Positions 18,211-26,122 of a DNA stretch of 64,000 nt are shown here, piece after piece; position 1 is the first letter of the stretch; each line of letters starts with the position of its first letter. Made by a program: the position numbers and the translations under genes. The DNA is from an uncultured Prevotellaceae bacterium (lineage in GTDB: Bacteria > Bacteroidota > Bacteroidia > Bacteroidales > Bacteroidaceae), in the NCBI GenBank assembly GCA_947167515.1, contig CAMVIM010000011.1:1-64000 (forward strand). Direction: 5' to 3'. The notes beneath the pieces are model-generated. The model worked only from the letters and a program-made list of their open reading frames with translations. It was not told the origin of the DNA and searched no databases.

Positions 18211-19362
18211 TTAGATGGTTTGACGTTTGCGGATGAGGCGGATGAGGCGGCGGAGGGGTTCGGATTTGGGATTGTGTTCCTGCACGTAGGTTTTGGCCTC
18301 TTGGCGATATTGGGGGAGGGAGGTGGCGATGTAGAGGGCGGCGTGGAGGTAGGCTCGTATGTCAGTGGCGGCTTTGCTTTCGGGTTTTGAGTTGATGAGG
18401 GTGAGTTCGTGGAGGGCTTGTTGGGTCAGGTTTGTTTGGCCTTCTGTATCGTGACGTAGATGGGCACAGATAAGCATGAGGGCGAGTAGGTGGCGACGGG
18501 CGGCATCGTTGGCGATGCTGTGGTAGCGGTAGTTGTAGAGGGTGTCGAGGGTGGCTGCATCTTTGGCGGCGGTTTCTTCGGTCTGTTTTCGGTTAATGCG
18601 CCGTGAGAGGATGGCGAGGAGTTGTTTCTGCACGTTGTCGATGAGGTGGGTGTCGTTGATGCGGTGGGTGGTGTCGTGGAGGCGGATGATGTCGCGCTCG
18701 GTGACATCGTGGAGACGGAGGGTCATGGTGCCAGCGAAGAGGTCGAGGCCGACAATGAGGGTGATGTCACCCTTGGTGTGGACTACTTGCAGGATGCGTG
18801 CTTTTTCGCCTCGGAAAGCGGTGGTGTTGAGGATGACTTCTTCGTTTTGGCTGATGTTGTCGATGGCTGGCCAGAGTTCGAAGCGCAGTTTGTAGTTGGT
18901 GCAGGTTTCGATGAACTGATCCATCATCCGTTGGGGAATGGTGACACGGTGGCGTTGTTTGTCGTAATAGAAGAGCAGGCGGCCGTAGAGCCGGTTGTTC
19001 CAATCTTGGCTGAGAAAGGCAGCGAGGTCGCTTTCTTTGCCTCGGACGAAAATGTAGCGTTTGAGGGCGGTTCGGACTTCGTTGTTGGCTCTGACGCTCT
19101 GGCGGTCTTTGGGATTGTAGAGGTTGTCTTTTTCTTCAGTGCTTTTGGCGCGTTCCTCTGTGGACCTGTTGGGGTGTCCGTTGCTGATGCGGCGTTTGAG
19201 GAACTGGTAGGGGATGAAGTATTGGAGGCTGTCGGCGTTGTTGTTGATGCGTCGCTGGTTTTCTTTTTTTAGCCGCTCTTCGGTTTCTTTGGGGTCGAAG
19301 GTGGTCATGATGAACCATTGGAGGTCATCGTGGGAAAAGGAGGTGGAAGGGTTGTGGGGCAT
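18211..19362 (-). CDS. NusG-like (UpxY-type) transcription antiterminator
   Basis: Residues 14-150 read like a diverged NusG N-terminal domain: LQWFIMTTFDP as the opening strand, QYFIPYQFLKRR, and ALKRYIFVRG (99-108), the equivalent of the PLFPGYVFV signature. Residues about 172-220 (EEVILNTTAFRGEKARILQV...) match a KOW domain. Residues 230-383 are an added helical, basic tail. UpxY proteins are needed for RNA polymerase to read through the long capsule operon. It is the first gene leftward of the invertible promoter. It is larger than typical UpxY (about 180 residues), so it is a divergent form. Confidence 0.65.
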   Translation of the reverse strand: MPHNPSTSFSHDDLQWFIMTTFDPKETEERLKKENQRRINNNADSLQYFIPYQFLKRRISNGHPNRSTEERAKSTEEKDNLYNPKDRQSVRANNEVRTALKRYIFVRGKESDLAAFLSQDWNNRLYGRLLFYYDKQRHRVTIPQRMMDQFIETCTNYKLRFELWPAIDNISQNEEVILNTTAFRGEKARILQVVHTKGDITLIVGLDLFAGTMTLRLHDVTERDIIRLHDTTHRINDTHLIDNVQKQLLAILSRRINRKQTEETAAKDAATLDTLYNYRYHSIANDAARRHLLALMLICAHLRHDTEGQTNLTQQALHELTLINSKPESKAATDIRAYLHAALYIATSLPQYRQEAKTYVQEHNPKSEPLRRLIRLIRKRQTI

Positions 19363-19549
19363 AATTCTCTTTCTCCAGACTCTTTGAGGAGAGTGTGGAT
19401 AATTACTTTGTTATCAGTTGGTTATGGATGTCAAAACGTTTGTAGGTTTCTGCCAGAATCCCGAAATGGCGTTGTGGTGTACCTTTCTTCTGGCGGGCAT
19501 CTTAACCTGTCTTTTGCCGCTCAAAATGAGCGATGATTGGCAATTGTGG

Positions 19550-19576
19550 CCATCTCTATGCGAGAGAGAGCCAGTT
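19550..19576 (+). repeat. Left 27-bp inverted repeat of an invertible segment
   Basis: This is a perfect inverted copy of 19776-19802 (starts CCATCTCTATGCGAGAG). The two copies enclose 199 bp that include a promoter. Such pairs next to a tyrosine recombinase gene are the standard sites of Bacteroidota promoter inversion. Confidence 0.88.
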
Positions 19577-19758
19577 CTTCGTAGTTGTATGAAATTCTGT
19601 CATATAAGAAGGATGGATGTGAGCAGAAATTTGTAAGTTAAGATGGATTTTTGTAGGATGGAGTGAGTTGTAGAGAAGATAAATTTCATTTTTTAGAAAA
19701 AATTCAGGCTCTTTATAACATTTTCGCCGCATTTCTTTCTTCTTTTGCAAATATTACG

Positions 19759-19766
19759 TACCTTTG
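19759..19766 (+). promoter_or_regulatory. Invertible promoter, now pointing right (OFF for the capsule locus)
   Basis: TACCTTTG matches the Bacteroides -7 box TAnnTTTG exactly. A TTTC at 19736-19739, 19 bases upstream, is a one-mismatch fit to the -33 TTTG box. It lies inside the inverted-repeat segment. In the orientation shown it reads toward the 3' end of the recombinase (antisense). No such box is found on the minus strand of the segment. After inversion it would point left toward the UpxY-like gene at 19362. Confidence 0.75.
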
Positions 19767-19775
19767 CAGCCGAAA

Positions 19776-19802
19776 AACTGGCTCTCTCTCGCATAGAGAT
19801 GG
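19776..19802 (-). repeat. Right 27-bp inverted repeat of an invertible segment
   Basis: Perfect reverse complement of 19550-19576, ending nine bases before the stop of the recombinase gene. Identity stops sharply at both ends of the 27 bp, as expected for recombination sites. Confidence 0.88.
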
Positions 19803-19811
19803 TCAGTTTTT

Positions 19812-20804
19812 TTATGTTCCATCATCATTGAAGATGGTGTGGAGGAGTTGGCGGTTTGCTTTGTCTATTTTGTTGCTTTCGAGGGATTTCAAGTAGGTGC
19901 GTGTGGTTTTTTCTGAGTGGTGTCCCATGGCTTCGCTGATGTAGGCGATGGGGATGTTTTGGTGGTAGGCAGCAGTTGCCCACGAGTGGCGTGAAACATA
20001 GGAGGTGAGTGGGATGCTCTGGCTCAGCATGAGGGAGAGTGTGTTGAGTTGCTTGTTGTATTTTCGGATGGCTGTACGGTATTCGTGGTAGGCTTCTTGG
20101 GTGGTTTGAGCATGCAGGATGGGAAAGAGGTAGGGGGTGCTGGTGGGGTAGCGTTCGATGATGGTCTGCATGCAGGGGAGAATTTCTACCTCAATGGTTT
20201 GACCTGTTTTGCGGCGTTCGTAGCGAAGGGTATTGTGCCAGATGTTTTCTTTCTTTAGGAAAGCGAGGTCAACGAAAGTAAGTCCACGGGCACAGAAGCA
20301 GAATATAAAGGTATCGCGCGCGAAGGAGAGTTCGCGAAGAGTGCGGTCGAAGGTTTTCCGTTTGGGGTTTTTGCCTATGTGGATGAGACCTTGGCGGATG
20401 TCGAGTTGGTGAATGTGGCGGATGAGGTCGGGGGTGACGGCGCGCTTGCGGGTTTTTGCCACGCCGGTATAGACGGTGGCGAAGGGATTGCCTGTGGTCA
20501 GTCCCTCTTTGGCTGCCTTGTTGAAGACGGAATGGAGGTTGCGCAGATAGAAGGATGAGGTGTTTTTCTTGATGCCTTGTTGCCAGAGCCATTCCTGATA
20601 CAGGGTGAGCAGTTCGCTGGTGATTTTGGAGAAGGGGAGGTCTTGCTTGCCTTGTGTCTGGAGGAATCGGGAGAAACTGTGGTGTGTGCTGGTGTAGTTT
20701 TGGGCTAACCCGATGTGTTGGCGATTGAACAGTGTTGTGGCTGTTTTGTTCATGTAGGCAAGAATTCTTGAGGTGGTTGATTTGTTGCTCGGGTGGGTTT
20801 TCAT
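19812..20804 (-). CDS. Tyrosine recombinase (DNA invertase-type integrase)
   Basis: With the start at 20804 (MKTHPSNKST), 330 residues, it has a SAM-like core-binding half (about 20-110) and a catalytic half: the first Arg in FCARGLTFVDL, then SYVSRHSWATAA with the box II Arg, GHHSEKTTRTYLKS with the Tyr nucleophile. A longer frame from 20951 is only the reading of palindromic repeats. It is the size and type of the Bacteroides Tsr/Mpi-like and conjugative-element recombinases. Lying beside a perfect inverted-repeat promoter segment, it most probably inverts that segment. Confidence 0.9.
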   Translation of the reverse strand: MKTHPSNKSTTSRILAYMNKTATTLFNRQHIGLAQNYTSTHHSFSRFLQTQGKQDLPFSKITSELLTLYQEWLWQQGIKKNTSSFYLRNLHSVFNKAAKEGLTTGNPFATVYTGVAKTRKRAVTPDLIRHIHQLDIRQGLIHIGKNPKRKTFDRTLRELSFARDTFIFCFCARGLTFVDLAFLKKENIWHNTLRYERRKTGQTIEVEILPCMQTIIERYPTSTPYLFPILHAQTTQEAYHEYRTAIRKYNKQLNTLSLMLSQSIPLTSYVSRHSWATAAYHQNIPIAYISEAMGHHSEKTTRTYLKSLESNKIDKANRQLLHTIFNDDGT

Positions 20805-20882
20805 GTTGTTTTTGTTTTTTAGGTGGAATGGGGGAAAATGAGACGCCCCCTGAAAGTTGTAGGCTTTCAGGGGGCAGGGGGA

Positions 20883-20946
20883 GGCAACGGGAAAACCGTT
20901 GCCCGCAAGTGTGGGGAGGAGGGAGGCAATGGGGAAAACCGTTGCC
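20883..20946. repeat. Pair of GC-rich palindromes between recombinase and next gene
   Basis: Two copies (20883-20903 and 20925-20946) of GGCAACGG...CCGTTGCC with a short purine loop, each followed by GCAAGTG. The same family occurs at 17784, 21952, 23803, 23845 and 23884. Confidence 0.8.
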
Positions 20947-20965
20947 TGCAAGTGGGGGAGGAGGC

Positions 20966-21844
20966 TTATTGGTCGGTGTCCTCTTCTTCCTCGTCACTCT
21001 TCAGGTCACGCTTGCGGCGGACACTCACTTTCACGTCTTTCTTCTTTTTGCTGACTTTGGCTTCTTTGGCCTTGGCAGGCTTTTCTTCTTTTGCCTTCGT
21101 TGGCTTTTCTTCTTTTACCTTGACAGGCTTTTCTTCTTTCACTTCGGCTGGCTTTTCCTCTTTCATCTTTTGTCCCTTTTGGCGAAGTGCTTGCCTGCGG
21201 TTGGTGGGGGTGTTGGTTTGTTTGGCAGCGGCAGCTTTTTCTTTCTCTGCTTGTTTGGCAGCGGCAGCTTTTTCTTTTTGAGCTTGTTTGGCTGCTGCGG
21301 CTTTTTCTTTCTCTGCTTGTTTGGCTGCTGCTTTTTGGGCTTTCAGGACGGCTGGGGTTTCTTGGGGTTGGGGTGTTGGGGTGGAATGGGCGGATTGGGG
21401 TGAATGGGTTGGGTGGGCAGTTTGGGCGGTTTTGGGGGCTTGGGTTGCCTTTTTTGCTTTTGCTTTGGCAGCGGCGGCTTTCCGTTGTTCTATGACACTT
21501 CTGGGGTTGTCCATTCGCACCCGTGTTGTTTTGGGTGTGTAGGTTTTGCCTTTGGCCTTGGCTTTGCGGGCTGCCAGTTTGTCCTTTTGGGCTTGGCGAC
21601 GGGCGCGTTCCAGTTCGCGGTTGAGGCGGAGGACTTCGCGTTCGTCATTTTTCAGTTGGGTGCGGCTGGCACGGGCTTTCTCTTTGGCGGTTTTGATGCG
21701 CTCTTTGAGTGTCTGTTGTATGGAGTCGTTGGCGGTCATTGCTCGGGTTGGCACGTTGGTCTGCACTCTGGTTTGTGCAGAGAGGTGGAGGGTGATGCAG
21801 CTGAGGATGAGCCAGCATATCATGTGGGTTGTGAGATGTTTCAT
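20966..21844 (-). CDS. Exported Lys/Ala-rich coiled-coil protein
   Basis: The 292-residue protein has a signal peptide (MKHLTTHMICWLILSCITLHLSAQ), a charged helical segment (about 45-100), and long repeats of AAAAKQAEKEK type, followed by KxEEKPxKxKEEKP repeats and a very acidic tail (DEEEEDTDQ). It resembles TolA-like or linker-type periplasmic proteins only in composition. I do not recognise a family. A TAnnTTTG promoter lies 30 bases before the ATG, so it is likely its own unit. Confidence 0.6.
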   Translation of the reverse strand: MKHLTTHMICWLILSCITLHLSAQTRVQTNVPTRAMTANDSIQQTLKERIKTAKEKARASRTQLKNDEREVLRLNRELERARRQAQKDKLAARKAKAKGKTYTPKTTRVRMDNPRSVIEQRKAAAAKAKAKKATQAPKTAQTAHPTHSPQSAHSTPTPQPQETPAVLKAQKAAAKQAEKEKAAAAKQAQKEKAAAAKQAEKEKAAAAKQTNTPTNRRQALRQKGQKMKEEKPAEVKEEKPVKVKEEKPTKAKEEKPAKAKEAKVSKKKKDVKVSVRRKRDLKSDEEEEDTDQ

Positions 21845-21870
21845 GTGGGTTTAGGTTTTGTTTCTGGCGG

Positions 21871-21878
21871 CAAAGGTA
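21871..21878 (-). promoter_or_regulatory. Bacteroides-type -7 promoter box for the Lys/Ala-rich gene
   Basis: On the minus strand this reads TACCTTTG, an exact TAnnTTTG match, about 27 bases before the ATG at 21844. The region beyond it is AT-rich with AATTGAGAATTG-type repeats. Confidence 0.65.
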
Positions 21879-21951
21879 CGGAATAATTGAGAATTGACAA
21901 TTGAGAATTGGGAATTTTTGTGAAGGGGAGAATTGTTTTTTGGGGGGAGGG

Positions 21952-21970
21952 AAGGCGGGGAAACCGCCTT
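21952..21970. repeat. Dispersed palindrome, AAGGCGG...CCGCCTT
   Basis: A 7-bp arm palindrome with the same purine loop and trailing GCAAGTGG as the copies at 20883 and 20925. It sits 56 bp past the NRPS stop codon and may form a stem in the transcript end. Confidence 0.7.
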
Positions 21971-22026
21971 TTGCAAGTGGGAGAGGGGATGGGTGAGAAT
22001 TGGGATTTTTTTGTGGTTGGGTGGGG

Positions 22027-25000
22027 TTATTGGGGGGGGATGGTCCATTCGAAGCCGAGCTGGTGGAGGAGTTGGGTGGTTTCTTGGTTGTTGGGCAGGG
22101 TGGGGAGGGTGCCGTTGGGGGTGTGCATGGCTTGGTAGTGGAGCAGGGGGACGAGGAGTGTGTGGAGGGAGGGGGTGGCGAGGGCCTTGGTGAGGGCGGC
22201 TTGAAATTCTTCGTCGCTGACGGCTTGCAGGTTGCCTTGCTGTTGAAGGAGGGTGGCGAGGGTGAGGGTGTGGGGATTGTAGGGTTGGTGGATGAGGGTA
22301 TCGGTGGGGTGAGTGGTTAGCAGTCGGATGGCATGGGCTGTCTGGTCAACGGGGGAGCGGTCGATGGGGAGTTGGGCGAGTGACTGCGGATATTGGCTGA
22401 GCAGGAGGAAGGCTTGGAGGGTGGCGGCGAGGGTGCCTCGCAATTGGCCCGAAGGTGTGGCGAGGTTGCCGATGCGGAGGATGGTGGCGTCGAGACCCTG
22501 TTGGGTGATGGCATCGAGAACGTGCTGTTCGGCGATGGCTTTGGAGTGCAGGTAGGGGTTGGTGGCGTGTGGGTCGATGCTGAGGGTGGAGATGTGGATG
22601 AGCCTTGCCTGACGTGCCAGACAGAAGTCGGTGATGTGGTCGGTGCCGCCGATGTTGGTTTGCTCGATGCTCTGGTCGGCGGCAAAGTGTCGTGTGTCGG
22701 CGGCACAATGGATGACGGTGTCGATGTGGGCGGGCAACTGATGGGGTGTGAAGGACAGGAGGTCGGATGCGACGGGGATGATGCGTGTGCCGATATGGGC
22801 ATCGAGGGTCGTGCCGAAGTCTTGGTGCAGGGCTTGGCGCAGACGTTCGGTGGCGTGTTGCTCGTCATTGGCACGGATGAGGCAGTAGGCTGTACCTGTC
22901 TCGTGGGTGAGAAACTCGCGGAGCATATAGCGGCCTAAGAAGCCCGTCGAGCCTGTCAACAGCAAAGTGCCGATGGGGGTGCTTTCGTTGCCTCTCAACC
23001 GATGTCCCCGATGTCGGTTGACCGATGTCCCCGACGTCGGCTGACCGATGTCCCCGACGTCGGTTTTGGGGGTGTTTCTTTGACTATTGGCCAAGAGACG
23101 CGGTGTGGGATGGGTGAATACGTCGCTGTAGGAGAGGGGGATGCCTCGTTGGAGGGCTTCGGCTTGGAGGGTGGCTACGAGGAGGGAGGTGCCGCCAATG
23201 TGGAAGAAGTTGTCGGTGGCTCCCACATGGGGTGTGCCTGTCACTTGGGCGAAGAGGTCGCACCAGAGGCGTTCGGAGTCGTTGGCAGGTGCGGCGTGCT
23301 CGGTCGGTGCCGTTTCGGGTGTGGGCAATGCGGCATAGTTGGGCTTGCCTGCCGTGGTGAGGGGCATCGATGGGAGCTGGATGAAGTGGTCGGGCACCAT
23401 GTAGGGGGGGAGCGTCAGGCTCAGTTGCTCGGAGAGCCAAGCGGCGGCGATGGGGCGGTCGGCGGTGAAGTAGGCACAGAGATGTTGCCCTTTGTCGGCA
23501 ATGAGGACTGCTGCCTGCCGGATGCCTTCTGTTTGAGTGAGGTGCTGCTCTATTTCTTCGGGTTCTATGCGGTAGCCATGCAGTTTCAGTTGCCGGTCTT
23601 TGCGGCCGATGTATTCCAGCTGACCGTCATCGTTCCATCGGGCAAGGTCGCCTGTGTGGTATGGGTCGTCTTGGCAGTTGGCGGCTTTCTGAGGGCCGGA
23701 AAGGCATAGTTCGCCCACTTCGCCTTGGGGAAGGAGGTGGCCGTGATGGTCGAGGATGAGGGCTGAAAGGTTGGGCAGAGGGCGGCCGATGGGGGGAGGT
23801 GGGGCAACGGGGAAACCGTTGCCAGCAGGGGAGGGGAAAGGAGGGGCAATGGGGAAACCGTTGCCAGCAGGGGATGGGGAAGGAGGGGCAATGGGGAAAC
23901 CATTGCCGGCAGGGGAGGGGGGGAGGCGGTAGTAGGTGGCATCGACGGTGAATTCGGTGGGACCGTAGGTGTTGAAGACACGGGGATGGGTGGTGGGCCA
24001 TTGGGTGAGGCGTTCGCCGCCGAGGCAGAGGTAGTCTTGGGGAAGGGGGTAGCGTTGTGCCAGGAGGAGTCCGAGGTGGGTGGTGTAGCAGCCGCCGGTG
24101 ATGTGGTGGTCGAGGATGAACTGGTATATCTTGGCAGGGTCGTGTCGGATGGCTTCGGGCATGATGTGGACGCTGCCGCCTACGGTGAGCACGGGGAAGA
24201 GGTCTTCGACCGAGGCGTCGAAAGCGACGGATGAGTGGCAGCTGATGCGGCTGTGGGAGGTGAGTCCGAAGAGGTGGACGATGGAATGGACGAGGTTGAG
24301 CAGGGCACGGTGGAAAATGGGTATGCCTTTGGGACGGCCTGTGGTGCCAGAGGTGTAGATGATGTAGGCGAGGGAAGAGGGGGAGGGGGAGCTGGGGAGG
24401 CTGCGACTGAATCGCAGCGCGCTCTGTGGGGGAATGGGGGGAAGGCTGCGACGGAATCGCAGCGCGCTCTTTGGGGGGATGGAGGGGAGTGGTGGGGCTT
24501 GGGTGGCTTCTCTGATTTGTTGCTTGCGGGCTTCGGGCCATTCGGCATCGAGGGGCACATAGGCTGCCCCGATGCGCATGATGGCGAGGGCTTCGACGAG
24601 GAAGGCGGTGCATTGCCCTGTGTCGATGACCACACGGTCGCCTGCTTGCACTCCCTGCTGGAGGAGGTGAAGGGCGTGGGTGGCGGAGCGTTGGTTCAGT
24701 TCCTCGTAGGTGAGGGAGGTGGTGCCGTCGGTCACGGCGAGGGCTTGGGGGGTGCGTTGTGCCTGTTGGAGGAAGAGGCTGACGATGGTTTGGGAGGTGT
24801 CGTAGTGGAGTTGTTCTCCTTGACCTAAGAGGCGGAGGGCTTCTTCTTCATCTGAGGTGAGGATGGAGAGGTCGGCGAGGGTGCTGTCGGGATGTGCCAT
24901 GAGGTTTTCAGCGCAGGTGATGACGGCCTTGGCGAGGGTGCAGAGCCGTTGCTGTGTCCAGAGGGCTGAACTGGCTTCGGTGCGCACTTCGTAGTGGGTG

Positions 25001-26103
25001 CTGGATTGATAGATGATGCAGCTGAGGTCGTTCTTGGTGGTGCCTTGCGTGAGCTGATAGCCGTGGGTAGTCATGCCGCCGGTGGTGGTCTGTTCGAGGA
25101 TGTGTGTGCCTTGGAAGGCGAAGGTGATGGCGGGTGTCTTGTGGAGGTCGCGGCAGAGGTGGGTGAGGGGGTAGGTGCGGTGGCGCATGGTGCTAATGAG
25201 CCATCGGCGCAGTTGGGCGATGAAGTCGAGGGGAGACTGTTGCTCGTCGGTGTGTACCAGCATGGGGGTGGAACTGACGAACATGCCGTATGCCTGTGCT
25301 AATCGTCGGTCGGTGCGTCCATGGTTGAGGGCAACGAATGCGACGGAGTCGGTGTGGCTCAGTCGTGACAGCACGATGCTGAAAGCTGCCATGAAGAGAT
25401 GGGCGGGCGAAACTTGGTGCAGTTGGCACCATAGGTCGAGACTCGCGGCATCGGTGGTGGCGGTGGCATTAAGGCGCTGCCCCCAAGGGGTGGATGTTCT
25501 TGCGGAGAGGCTGGTGAAATCGAGGTCGCAGAAATGCTCTTGGTAGAACTGCCTGTCGCGCTGGTATTGTTCGCCCTGCATCTCTGTTTGCTCAGCCTCG
25601 GCATGTTGGTAGAGGCTGTAGGGGTGAACTTGCAGGGGCTTTCCCTGATAGGCGGCTGGCAGGTCTGTATTGAGGAAGGATTGGGAGAGGGTGAGTCCGT
25701 CGGCAATGAGGTGGTGCATGTCGTAGAGCAGGTAGTGGTGCTCTTCGGTCTCGATGACTTCGAAGCGGACGAGGGGCTGACCTGCCAAAACGACAAAAGG
25801 ACGCACGAAGCCACGGTTGATGTAGCTTTGTGCGTCCTTTTCAGATAGTTGACGATGTGTGTAGGGGAGGGGAAGGGAGAGGTTGGCCCATTGGCGCGGT
25901 TCTCCGTTGGGGAGGGTGGTGAACTGTGTGTGCAGTTCGGGACGGTTTGCCCAAATGCTATGCAAGGCTTGCTCCAACCTGTCGAGGTCAATGCTTCGGG
26001 GGAAGGGAACGACCGCTGGAAGGTTGTAGGCAACGGATGTGGGGTCTGCCATCCATGCGTGATAGACCCCCATCTGGGCTTGCAGGAGGGGATGGGTGAG
26101 CAA
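22027..26103 (-). CDS. Single-module NRPS: condensation-adenylation-PCP-reductase
   Basis: The 1358-residue enzyme has a condensation domain (about 1-430, HHLIADG at 130-136), an adenylation domain (about 440-930: IIYTSGTTGRPKG at 581-593, NTYGPTE, YHTGDLARW, catalytic Lys of TTAGKPNY), a carrier domain (GGTSL, Ser about 973), and an NAD(P)-dependent thioester reductase (GSTGFLG at 1051, YLHSK about 1190). It should join an acyl or aminoacyl unit to one amino acid and release it as an aldehyde or alcohol. The A domain keeps the FDAS motif with the Asp that binds alpha-amines. Three loops (about 537-577, 729-771, 1011-1042) are translated palindromic repeats. It follows murF by 19 bases. No PPTase gene is near. 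Confidence 0.9.
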   Translation of the reverse strand: MLTHPLLQAQMGVYHAWMADPTSVAYNLPAVVPFPRSIDLDRLEQALHSIWANRPELHTQFTTLPNGEPRQWANLSLPLPYTHRQLSEKDAQSYINRGFVRPFVVLAGQPLVRFEVIETEEHHYLLYDMHHLIADGLTLSQSFLNTDLPAAYQGKPLQVHPYSLYQHAEAEQTEMQGEQYQRDRQFYQEHFCDLDFTSLSARTSTPWGQRLNATATTDAASLDLWCQLHQVSPAHLFMAAFSIVLSRLSHTDSVAFVALNHGRTDRRLAQAYGMFVSSTPMLVHTDEQQSPLDFIAQLRRWLISTMRHRTYPLTHLCRDLHKTPAITFAFQGTHILEQTTTGGMTTHGYQLTQGTTKNDLSCIIYQSSTHYEVRTEASSALWTQQRLCTLAKAVITCAENLMAHPDSTLADLSILTSDEEEALRLLGQGEQLHYDTSQTIVSLFLQQAQRTPQALAVTDGTTSLTYEELNQRSATHALHLLQQGVQAGDRVVIDTGQCTAFLVEALAIMRIGAAYVPLDAEWPEARKQQIREATQAPPLPSIPPKSALRFRRSLPPIPPQSALRFSRSLPSSPSPSSLAYIIYTSGTTGRPKGIPIFHRALLNLVHSIVHLFGLTSHSRISCHSSVAFDASVEDLFPVLTVGGSVHIMPEAIRHDPAKIYQFILDHHITGGCYTTHLGLLLAQRYPLPQDYLCLGGERLTQWPTTHPRVFNTYGPTEFTVDATYYRLPPSPAGNGFPIAPPSPSPAGNGFPIAPPFPSPAGNGFPVAPPPPIGRPLPNLSALILDHHGHLLPQGEVGELCLSGPQKAANCQDDPYHTGDLARWNDDGQLEYIGRKDRQLKLHGYRIEPEEIEQHLTQTEGIRQAAVLIADKGQHLCAYFTADRPIAAAWLSEQLSLTLPPYMVPDHFIQLPSMPLTTAGKPNYAALPTPETAPTEHAAPANDSERLWCDLFAQVTGTPHVGATDNFFHIGGTSLLVATLQAEALQRGIPLSYSDVFTHPTPRLLANSQRNTPKTDVGDIGQPTSGTSVNRHRGHRLRGNESTPIGTLLLTGSTGFLGRYMLREFLTHETGTAYCLIRANDEQHATERLRQALHQDFGTTLDAHIGTRIIPVASDLLSFTPHQLPAHIDTVIHCAADTRHFAADQSIEQTNIGGTDHITDFCLARQARLIHISTLSIDPHATNPYLHSKAIAEQHVLDAITQQGLDATILRIGNLATPSGQLRGTLAATLQAFLLLSQYPQSLAQLPIDRSPVDQTAHAIRLLTTHPTDTLIHQPYNPHTLTLATLLQQQGNLQAVSDEEFQAALTKALATPSLHTLLVPLLHYQAMHTPNGTLPTLPNNQETTQLLHQLGFEWTIPPQ
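22999..23063. repeat. Three tandem 19-bp palindromes, 23-bp period, inside the NRPS gene
   Basis: Copies at 22999-23017, 23022-23040 and 23045-23063 (CCGATGTCCCCGAYGTCGG). They encode the linker between the carrier and reductase domains. The 23-bp period is not a multiple of three, so successive copies are read in different frames without a stop. Confidence 0.8.
23803..23904. repeat. Three palindromes of the GGCAACGG...CCGTTGCC family inside the NRPS gene
   Basis: Copies at 23803-23823, 23845-23865 and 23884-23904. They encode three near-identical PSPAGNGFPIAP blocks between adenylation motifs A5 and A6. The same family lies between genes to the left. Confidence 0.8.
24400..24463. repeat. 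Two palindromes of the GCTGCGA...TCGCAGC family inside the NRPS gene
   Basis: Copies at 24400-24418 and 24445-24463, each followed by GCGCTCT. They encode SALRFxRSLP blocks just before adenylation motif A3. Related copies with the trailer ACACTCGACAT lie at 17142, 17475 and 17743. Confidence 0.8.
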
Positions 26104-26122
26104 AGGGCTTTGAGGTTAGCGT

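Noticed and set aside
18622-19272. Plus-strand ORF opposite the NusG-like gene
   Set aside because: Composition (Val/Phe/Glu-rich) is that of an antisense shadow and it lies fully inside the real gene.
22393-22938. Plus-strand ORFs across the NRPS gene
   Set aside because: They are high-GC shadows of the minus-strand NRPS, without domains or starts that make sense.
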